Source: Thelonectria olida
Lineage: Eukaryota; Ascomycota; Sordariomycetes; Hypocreales; Nectriaceae
Assembly (NCBI GenBank): GCA_020736575.1
Contig: JAGPYM010000007.1
Location: forward strand, 124,001-188,000
Reading direction: 5' to 3'
DNA: 64,000 nt
Part shown: piece after piece, positions 56,399-64,000 of the stretch
How the letters are laid out: every line of letters begins with the position of its first letter
Numbering within the stretch: position 1 is the first letter of the stretch
Made by a program: the position numbers and the translations under genes
Notes under the pieces: model-generated
What the model was told of the DNA's origin: nothing
The model's input: only the letters and a program-made list of their open reading frames with translations
Database searches by the model: none

Positions 56399-56861
56399 TC
56401 ATGAGCTCTTTCCTTCAACCGCACTCTTCGTCTTCGCTTCATACTCCTTAACCGTCGCCTCTAGGCCAGCGATTGTCACTACAACCAAGAACGACCATTA
56501 GTCACACGTCCCCCGACGAACTCATAAGCATTCAATCGATGTTGGATTGGGCGTACCGTCCCGCTCGGCGCGAATCTCGTCCGTCTCGGCCTTTGTCCAC
56601 AGCCAATACGCGGATTGGTAGGTGAAGACGGCGATGAGCATGGTTTTGGCAAACGGTCGGGTGAATTGTCTGTAGAATAGGCTCTAGATTTCGATTGTTT
56701 GTTAGAAGGATGTAATTGAGAAGGCGAGGAGCAGACGGGCGTACTGTAGGACCTGGCTGCTTCTTGGTCGAGTACGTTCTTCTCGAGAGGGTTGTCGTCA
56801 TGGTCCGCACCGCCGTGGTCGCACGCAACCTCGTGAGGGCCGTCATCGCCGTAGCCATCAT
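56399..56861 (-). CDS. Small mitochondrial membrane protein, unknown function
   Basis: Three exons: 56861..56745, 56683..56557 and 56478..56399 (107 aa). Introns are GTACGC..TCTAG (branch TTCTAAC) and GTACGC..TTGTAG. N-terminus MMATAMTALTRLRATTAVRT followed by TLSRRTYSTKK is a strong mitochondrial presequence with a likely R-x-x-S cleavage site. Exon 2 encodes FTRPFAKTMLIAVFTYQSAY with WLWTKAETDE, one membrane helix. Exon 3 gives a short coiled coil (TIAGLEATVKEYEAKTK). The layout of presequence, one helix and a C-terminal coiled coil suits an inner-membrane accessory or assembly factor. I do not recognise the family with certainty. A second ATG (codon 2) could also be used. No single open frame covers the protein, so it is easily missed. 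Confidence 0.75.
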
Positions 56862-57390
56862 GCTCGTTAACCTGTTGCAGAAATTTCAATTCGTATCGGG
56901 CTGTCGTTAAAAGGCGGTTTATCGATTCAATGCTCGTCGTCGCGCGCAAGTCTCAAAGGATGCCCCAGCACCCAACTCCCGATCGATAAGACAACATAAT
57001 TCCTTATCCACCAGCCACAGACAAGGCTGCTCCTCTGTGGCGCCGCCGCATTGGACCCCTCCAGGCTCCTCCTTTCCGTGTGGGGCAGTCGCGCATGAGG
57101 GAACAGGGGAAGGGGCCGCCCGTGACATGTGAGTGGTGGCTTTTTGGCCTGCGCCTGCCAATCTAAACACATGTCCCCAAACTTGCGCACGGCTGGAAAT
57201 CTGTCCCCTTGACGATCATTCGGTTTACTTGGCTCCGTATTTAAAACAGGACAACGCCGACTGCGGAAATCAGACCAATTCATCCCTTTCTTTCGATACT
57301 AGGCAAATTTACTTCTTCTTTTGCCATCTACGTTGCTTTAATCCTTTTCTTTCTCCTCTCTCTTCACACACCGACACGCAAAAAGTCATC
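56862..57390. promoter_or_regulatory. Divergent promoter, small mitochondrial gene / RAMP4-type gene
   Basis: 529 nt between start codons. The right part ends in a pyrimidine-rich leader (TTTCTCCTCTCTCTTCACACA) before the SERP1-type ATG. No further gene. Confidence 0.45.
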
Positions 57391-57765
57391 ATGGTAAGGG
57401 AGCTCCCAACATGAGCTGCAGCTCCCCAGGGGGCGCAAAGCTATCGAGATGATGAGAAACTTACGCATGTGAACAGGCGCAAACTCCCGAGCAGCGACGC
57501 CGCAACGCAAAGTTCGCCAAGGGCAACGAGTCCCGCATGGGCAAGTCAGAGGAACAGCTCAAGAAGCGCACCAAGGAGGTCGCCAAGTCGCCCATCTCCC
57601 CCTTCTGGCTCGGTACGTTGAACTTCCCTTCCACGCCATGCGCCGCCATGGCAGTTGGTCTCTCAACATCGCGAATGCTGACCTGGCATCTGCTATCCAG
57701 TTATCCTCGGCTTCATCATCTTCGGCGGCCTCGTCTTCGAGGTCCTCGCGCGATTCTTCGGTTAA
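57391..57765 (+). CDS. YSY6: Stress-associated ER protein (RAMP4/SERP1/Ysy6 type)
   Basis: Exons: 57391..57393 (ATG alone), 57477..57612 and 57701..57765 (67 aa). The first intron starts directly after ATG (ATG|GTAAGG..ACAG|GCG). The protein begins MAQTPEQRRRNAKFAKGNES, continues with SEEQLKKRTKEVAKSPISPF, and ends in one membrane helix (VILGFIIFGGLVFEVLARFF). This is the complete RAMP4 pattern: basic ribosome-facing N-terminus, SPIS motif and a C-terminal tail anchor. Such proteins associate with the Sec61 translocon and protect membrane proteins during ER stress (family knowledge). Its start codon is visible only by splicing. Confidence 0.92.
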
Positions 57766-58197
57766 ACAACACCGTATTTCACTGTACCACCACCATACCC
57801 CCACAAACAAACCCCGAAGCCCTCCTGGGGCCGTCAGATATTAGAAGGACGAGAGAAGGGCCGAGCTGCTGCCCATTGAGAATGTGGGAACTATGCGCTG
57901 CGAAAGCGACCTGTACGAAGGACAAGGGAGGACAGACACCTGGCTTCAGCATATTGACTGAAACTTTTTTTCGAGATATCATGGGATTTGTCTAAACACC
58001 GGCGCAAAAAAAGGCGTGAATATAATGAGGGCTCATTTCTTTTCAATTTTAAGGAAGAAGACATCAAACCCAGATCGGGGTGTCTTTTGTTACTTTTGGT
58101 CTACCTGACGCCGTGCCACTAACCGACCGTGAGAGAAAATGTTGATATCATGCAGAGCTACCATCGCCAAAAAAAAAATGTACCACCATGGGCTTAC
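57766..58197. other. Convergent intergenic region
   Basis: 432 nt between the RAMP4-type gene and the SMAP-domain gene, both 3' ends. It contains A-runs near 58171-58178. No gene seen. Confidence 0.55.
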
Positions 58198-59541
58198 CTA
58201 AGCCCCCAGCCCGCGACGCTTACTGCCACCCTCGTTCTTCATCTTCATTCCGGCCTCGAACTGTCGCTGGATGTCCGCCTCGGCTTTTGTGGAATCTGAC
58301 TTGCCCTTGGAAACGTTGGAAGCAGCCGGAGCGGAAGCCCCAGACTTCTTGCCACCCAAAAGACGCATGAACTTGGCCTGTCGTGCAGCACCACCATCCA
58401 GGTCACCGACCTGCCACTGCTCGGCCTCTGCATGACCAGAGCTCGACTCTCCTCCCTTGGCCTTGCTCTTCTTGCTCTTCTTTGTCTCATCGGTCTTGGA
58501 TGCATCCACAGCATCAGAAGCGCGCTTTCGTTTCTTCTCGGCCTTCTTCTCTTTTTTTGTCTTCTTCTCCAGGGTATCGATCTCTGGCTCGGCCTCAGCC
58601 TCAGCCTCAGCCTCGATCTCTTGCTTAACCGCCTTCACTTTCTTCGACTTCTTCTCCGGCTTAGACTCAGAGCTGGCTTCCTCCTCAACCTCGGACTTTT
58701 TGGACTTCTTTTCCTTCTTGGGTTTCTTAGTCTCAATCGCTGGTGCGGATTCTTGGGATCCGGCACTTCGCTCAGATGCGGCATTGCTGAGTCGGCGCTG
58801 TTTTAGGAGAATCTCGTCGGCCGGAAATTTGGCAGGGACCTCATCCATCGTGGGCTTGATCTCCTGAATACCCTCGTCGTTCTCGGAATTCTCCTCGCTG
58901 GAGGCTTCATCCTCAGAGGCAACAGCATCGGAGGCAATATCGGACATCGCATCGTCGTCGCTTTCCTCGCTCGAGTCGGAATCGGAGCCGGCCTCCGCAC
59001 CCTTTTGCTTCTATTGCATGAACGTTAGTTACAACAGTCCGTGGAACGTGAATACTTGGTAGATGCACGTACCTCTTTCTCAACTATACGCTCGTACTGT
59101 GCAGCGGCCTTGGCCGCTTCGGCCAATAGCTTCTGGGCCTGAAGCTTGAGCTTTTCCGAGCGCTTCAGCAACCGCGCCTTATGCTTCTCTGCCAGCTCGG
59201 GGTTATCACGTTTGGCTGCAGCCCTCGCTGCCTTCTTGGTCTTCATAGCATTCTTCTTCTCGTCGGTCCACTTGCTCGCGGGCGTCGCATTGAGCCTGCG
59301 GGTGCGCTTGGCCTCTGCCTTGACGAGACGCTTCTTCTTTCGCTCCTCGGCCTTCAATTCCTTTCCGTTAAGCTTCTTCTTTCTGGTAGCCTGGCCTGCA
59401 GGCAATCATCGTTAGAATTATGCGCAAACAGCTAGACAAGAAAGGGAACAAGCTACTCGGCATTGATTATTGGGGGATCCCGTTACCTTCCTGTGCCTTC
59501 TGCTGGGCATTCGAGTCCCCAGTGGGCGTTGCCTCAGCCAT
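58198..59541 (-). CDS. Lysine-rich nuclear-type protein with SMAP (small acidic protein-like) domain
   Basis: Exons: 59541..59487, 59395..59073 and 59010..58198 (396 aa). It begins MAEATPTGDSNAQQKAQE, then a very basic helical segment (RKKKLNGKELKAEERKKKR, HKARLLKRSEKLKLQAQKL). An acidic Ser/Asp/Glu stretch follows (SDSDSSEESDDDA), then alternating Lys-rich and Glu-rich runs with nuclear-localisation-like KKEKKSKKS. Near the C-terminus, QWQVGDLDGGAARQAKFMRL and LLGGKK form the conserved SMAP core, followed by FEAGMKMKNEGGSKRRGLG. The domain occurs in small nuclear or RNA-related eukaryotic proteins; its role is poorly defined. Nucleolar or ribosome-biogenesis function is a guess from composition. 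Splice phases are consistent throughout. Confidence 0.85.
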
Positions 59542-61820
59542 GGTTGCGGAGAAACCGAGGTAAGTTCTTTGACTAAGCAAGCACTCGAAATGACGATGGG
59601 CCAATCGTGAAAAGAAGTTGGGGGTGAAATGTGAGGAGGGGGTGTGTGATGTTGTTTCGAGAGTGAAGCATCACACGATGGGCGTTCGCTCTGATGCTGG
59701 TGGGGAGCTAAGATGACAATGACATTTTTTTTTCTGCCGGGCGGTGAGGCGCACATCGCCCCAGTTAGGTTGTTTGCAGGCGGCAGGTGCATTTGAGGCA
59801 GGTGGAGCCGACCGAATGTTTGAGAGTGGAAGGTGCGGCTGGGGAACATTCATATTGCCTGTTTAGGCAGTCGTGGGGCTTCTCCCCGTTCAGCAGCTTC
59901 AGCTAAGGCTTTCTTGATGGATGTGCGCTTCACGATGGTTGAGCAACATGGTGTTTGATTATGAAAATCACGGGCCGTTTGGGGTTTGATGTCTAACGCC
60001 TTCCACCCATGGACCGCAACGGCCAAACTAACAAAGGACGGCCCCATGGCAGTGTGTGCGAGGGCCCACTACGTTCGGGGGACTTTTCATAGCACCGACG
60101 CCACAAAATAATGATGGAAAAGCAATTCTGGCATCTTGTGAATACCGTGTTACTGAGTCGTATCTCGTGTCTCGTGTGTCAGAAGTAAGAACCGTGATTT
60201 AACCTCCTTTTGGGTTGGAGTCGAGTCGGCCGCCCGCCGAAGCCTCGGTGCACCGAGAGTCAGTTTGGTGGTGGCATTGCTCGGGCTCTTGGACATCCGA
60301 CTCGGTCATGGTTGAACAATGCTAACATTCGTGTTCCAGAGACGTACGCAATTATCGCATTCTATCCGACCGACTCGTCCCTCACCCTTCGCACCATGGT
60401 AGGCAGCGTCACAGTGAAGCGATGATGGCCTATAGTACGTATCGAGTTGAGCAGATCCTCAGGCAGGTGGGCTCCTGCCGAATCTGCCTTGTGGCGGGGC
60501 CCGGGCACAGAACTCGGAAGGGACCGCACGCGGCGGATACGGGGATGGGCAGCGGCGGACAGGACGGGGCAGCAGGTACGAGGGACGGGGGGGCGTTATT
60601 TCCCTCACAGCTTCCATTGGGACCCGGCATTGAACCCACCCACCCAGGTAGGTACGACGACAAACCCAGGAATAGTAATCATTGCGCATGCACTCAATGA
60701 CTTGATTACATGTTTGCAGGGCGAATGCGTAGACGCTGGTAATTAGTTGTTCAGCTTCTCGGGCATTTCCCGCTTAAGCTTGGTGTCAATGGCAGTCGTT
60801 TGTTGTCCACGCCTTTCGTGGAGCCGGCCAACGTTCCGTGTCTCACTCCCAAGTCTCAAATACCAGCCACTGCATGAGGTGCTTCTGGAATGCAGCCCGT
60901 ACTGGATCGTCTCGTTCTTCTCGTTCCCGTCGGGTGCGTGTTCTGACAAATCTACCATGTTAGTCATCCGCCTGAAAGAGTCACGCCGTGTTGGACTTAC
61001 AGCTGCAGAGAAGAGCCGAGAAGCTGTGCATAGCTTCACGCCCTGCAGCAAACAAGACAACCAACAGGGATTATACAGTGATTAGACGCATACAAGCGCA
61101 AGAGTAAGCACCTTCGCTCCTTCAGATGCCAACCTCGACAGGTTCCACTTGCCGAGACACTCCATCCCTTCAAATACGTAGTAACTGTCTTACACAATGA
61201 TCGGCAAGTTGGGCCTTGGCAAAGACATGTCACTGCACGCTTCGGCTTCACCGTGGTGCTGAGGAAAGAAAATACGACCTTTATTCCCTATTCTGTGTCT
61301 TCTCTGTGTGCTCATGTGGTTCCCAGCCGTCATCTCAGCCATGTCAGCCGCAGATGTCCATCCAATGCCCAAACGCCAGCTCTCCTCTTTCGTGACAAAA
61401 ATAGAAAACAAAATTCGGCTTGTCTATCACCAACGTTGTAACGTTGCAAAGCATCCCATCATTCCATGCTCTAAAAGCAAACACGAGACAAAGGAGAAGA
61501 AGAAAAAAATAGCAAATCCCTAGAGTTTGGTGTGTACCAGCGGTCTGACCACAAAGAATCGAATAAGAAGAAGAGTAGTTCATATCGTCTCCCGTAACAT
61601 AAGAAATAACCGAGGAAAGGAGAAAGCTGTCCATCCAAACGTCGTGAGCGAGCGGGGTATAACAAAAGGAGACGGCAAATCGTGACAATAAAACATGATG
61701 CTCAACAGCGCACCAAAGCGACCGCATTTCCATCGTATCTCCCTGTCATCGTGTGTTAGAAGCCACCCAGACCACAGGCGTCTGTTGAACGAACTCACAG
61801 ATAAGCACCGCCTCCTCTAA
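59542..61820. other. Intergenic region
   Basis: About 2.3 kb upstream of the SMAP gene and downstream of the bZIP-like gene (both minus strand). The open frames (for example 60422-60746 and 60743-61085) carry no recognisable domains and have no splice partners that improve them. No RNA gene could be identified. Confidence 0.45.
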
Positions 61821-62656
61821 TCATTGATGTCCAGTTGTAGGGTCGTACAAGTAAGTGTCGTCGTAGTAGACTTCATCTCCACCGCCGCTGCTCCCGCCGT
61901 AGCTTGCTGACTGCGTCCATTGCATCCCGTATGATGGCGTCCCGTACGTCGTCGGTGACGTGAACATTTCGTCCTTGACATACGTCCCCGGGCCGCTGCT
62001 TTGCCGGCTGGCCGCCTCTTGTCCCCGAGCGATGAAGTGTCCAAAGTTGACGCTTCCCCAGGGGAGACCCGACACTTCTTCAGAGCTGAAGTCGCTAGGA
62101 GAGGGGATCCGGTAGCTGTTTCCTGCGTGTTCTTTGTTTCGAGAATCCCGCTCTGCGCGCTCCTTGTTGTCTTTGGCTTTTTCTCCTAAAAGGAAGTTGT
62201 GTGTTAGTACACCAGGGGAACTTCTACCAAGGGGTTCAGGGGGAAGAGCGTACTAAACTTGCGTTGCGCAATGCGGTTCTGAATGCGTCTTCGCTCCTCT
62301 GGATCCGTCACATCTGTCCAATCCAAATCTTCTGAACTCGACTTGGTCTTCTTGGACGAAGACGAAGACCTGCTGCTCTTCCGGGAGCTGCTGCTTGAGC
62401 TGTGTCTGGAGCTGCCGGCCATATCGATGGTGAGTTTTGCTGCGTCAATTTGGGTCGAAGACCTCTTTCGTTTGTGTCGTTGGTAGCTTGAGCGGTTCCC
62501 TGCTGGGAGTGATTTGGTTCGGCGTGGTGTAAGTCCGGTTGTCGGTCGTTGCTCTGATGGGCTGTCAGATTGCTCGTCAGGAACTCCAGGCGACGCGCTT
62601 TGGATGCGGATCAAAGGAGGAGATCTATCGGTTGTAGATGGCTTGGGAGATGACAT
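61821..62656 (-). CDS. bZIP-like protein with basic region but no leucine zipper
   Basis: Exons: 62656..62254 and 62185..61821 (255 aa), with a 68-nt intron (GTACGC..TTTTAG) inside the basic region. N-terminal residues 1-110 are Ser/Arg/Lys-rich. The core reads DLDWTDVTDPEERRRIQNR, then IAQRKFREKAKDNKERAERD, a good bZIP basic motif (N-x2-A-x3-R-type spacing). No leucine heptads follow; the next residues are SRNKEHAGNSYRIPSPSDF. The C-terminus is Tyr/Gly/Ser-rich (TYGTPSYGMQWTQSASYGG). Similar zipperless proteins occur widely in Sordariomycetes (recollection). The ATG at 62422 (MAGSSRHSSSSSS) has a better context and would give 178 aa; the longer start is kept because the upstream codons look coding. 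DNA binding is inferred. Confidence 0.75.
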
Positions 62657-64000
62657 CTACGGGCCAAGGACGGAACATGGGACACTCAAGGAAGGTTGTC
62701 GAGTGCAGTATAAGTTGGTGTTGGAAGGGGGAAAGAGTTGAGGAAGCTCGCGGAGGAGATCGAGACTTATATGCGAGGCAGTGTATGTTCATGCAGAGCA
62801 AGAGGTAGGAGTGAAACCAAGTTTAGGCTGAAGATGCCTATGCCTAGTGGGACTGGATGGAAGAGGTCGTGATGCTTCGAGGAGGAACTGTTGCCGAAGC
62901 TCAAGGCTCTCTGAATAGGCAACCAAAGCAAGGGTAGGCCTCGCGACTTCGCGTTCGACGGGGGTTGATAGGATATATCATGTGGCTCAACAGTATAAGA
63001 CCCCAAGTACGTACCATACAATATCTGTCCAGTACCATACGGAGTCTCAAGGAGGATAACCATGCGGCAGTGGATCTGCAACGCCCGAGACGGGGGGAGG
63101 GGATAGAAGACGGTTCTTAAACGGGGGTCCCCTGGAGCAAGTATGCGGCCGGTAGGGCAGACTTGATGGGGTTTGAGTGACGCAGAAAACAACCCGAGGG
63201 CCAAGAGAATAAGAGGATGAAGAGGTTCACAGAGCGGGAAGAGTGAAGCGTGAAGGAGAGATCGGTGGAATGGGGTGTTTGGTTCAATGGGGGACGTGGT
63301 TCTATATATCTACGCACCCCCCCTCCCTGAGACCCTCGCCTCGAGCTCATCCCCCTGCCTGTCTAAAAGTCATTGCCTGGGGACCCTCTCGAGGTCTTTT
63401 TCCTCTTCAGCCCTGGGCACAGGCCAGAGAGGTGGGCAGAAAGAAGCCAGGACGGGGGGGCGTGGGTCATGGCGAGTAGAGAAATGGTGGTTTGAGCGGT
63501 CTGTCTTGCTTGAGAGCAACAGCAATTAGAGAGGGAGTCTTGGTGATGGAGAAGTAGATGGGAATGGGCCCTGCCGGTTGCATCGGTTGGTTTTTAGTCA
63601 ATTGCACTGGCAATTAGGGCCATCCTCTGTTGCTACTCATGCTCGACCCCCCGGACATGGGGAAACGAGCATGGGGAATGGGTATTTCTCAAGCAATGCC
63701 GTAGCACTGCACTTTACAGACTGGGGGGGTGGAAGGGTGAAGCTTCTCTCTACCTATAACTCTCACGCCTCTTGAGAGTGTGAGTGAGTTGAGTGAGTGA
63801 GTGGGGGTGAGCCATCCAAGCACCAGCCCAACAAGGCCAAGCCCCTCGCCTTGACTGCCTGGCTATTCGCTAAGAAGCTGTCATTAGCTTGACGGGAGAC
63901 GGATGGATGGGATAACAACAACTGGGATATAGCTTGGGGCGTGTGTTGGTGTGCGTGCGTGCCGTGGCATGTATCTCGGGAGGCTTTGACGAAGGAAGCT
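62657..64000. other. Intergenic region at the window end
   Basis: The promoter side of the bZIP-like gene. It contains GTGAGT/TGAG repeats (about 63778-63804) and G-rich stretches. The open frames are short with no recognisable domain. Nothing else seen up to the window edge. Confidence 0.45.

Noticed and set aside
60422..61085. Several 90-112-aa frames between the SMAP and bZIP-like genes
   Set aside because: Unrelated frames on both strands, low complexity or no recognisable features.

Overview
The window is nuclear DNA of a filamentous ascomycete. The evidence is short introns (about 50-75 nt) with GT..AG ends and CTRAC-like branch points, genes on both strands roughly every 2 kb, C/T-rich leaders, and proteins typical of Pezizomycotina (eisosome protein Eis1, a recyclin-type F-box/Sec10 protein, an RFX factor, Mid1, DUF7580). 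Overall gene content suggests Sordariomycetes, probably Hypocreales; that placement is inference. No tRNA, rRNA, CRISPR array or complete transposon was recognised.

Layout. 1-11 kb: 3' part of an F-BAR/RhoGAP gene, Eis1, a tyrosine phosphatase, a Trm140-type tRNA methyltransferase and EMC2. 11.2-16.4 kb: a gene-poor stretch leading into a long coiled-coil protein with a ubiquitin-like domain (to 19.1 kb). 19.6-24.6 kb: COQ10 and AP-3 delta, divergent. 25-29.3 kb: an accessory-looking island with a small ORF of odd codon use, an ankyrin-repeat gene broken by one TAG, and a divergent DUF7580 gene. 29.5-38 kb: SMP-30-like hydrolase, a Sfk1/DRAM-type membrane protein, an NmrA-like protein, a frameshifted methyltransferase, a secreted histidine-rich protein and possible gene remnants. 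38.4-64 kb: mostly housekeeping genes, namely CDK7/Kin28-type kinase, recyclin, aspartokinase, RFX factor, Yop1, Mid1, a small mitochondrial protein, a RAMP4/SERP1-type protein, a SMAP-domain protein and a zipperless bZIP-like factor.

The genes form no single pathway. Several concern membranes and trafficking (Eis1, EMC2, AP-3, recyclin, Yop1, RAMP4, Sfk1-like, Mid1). The parts that look least conserved are 25-29 kb and 33-38 kb, which hold the nonsense mutation, the frameshift, the remnants and the histidine-rich protein. The most suggestive candidate for an undescribed system is the divergent ankyrin/DUF7580 pair, whose architecture recalls fungal allorecognition and immune-type loci; this is a hypothesis only.

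Exon joins below were worked out by hand from splice signals and reading-frame continuity. Every complete intact model closes in frame. Protein families are named from remembered family features, not from a search.
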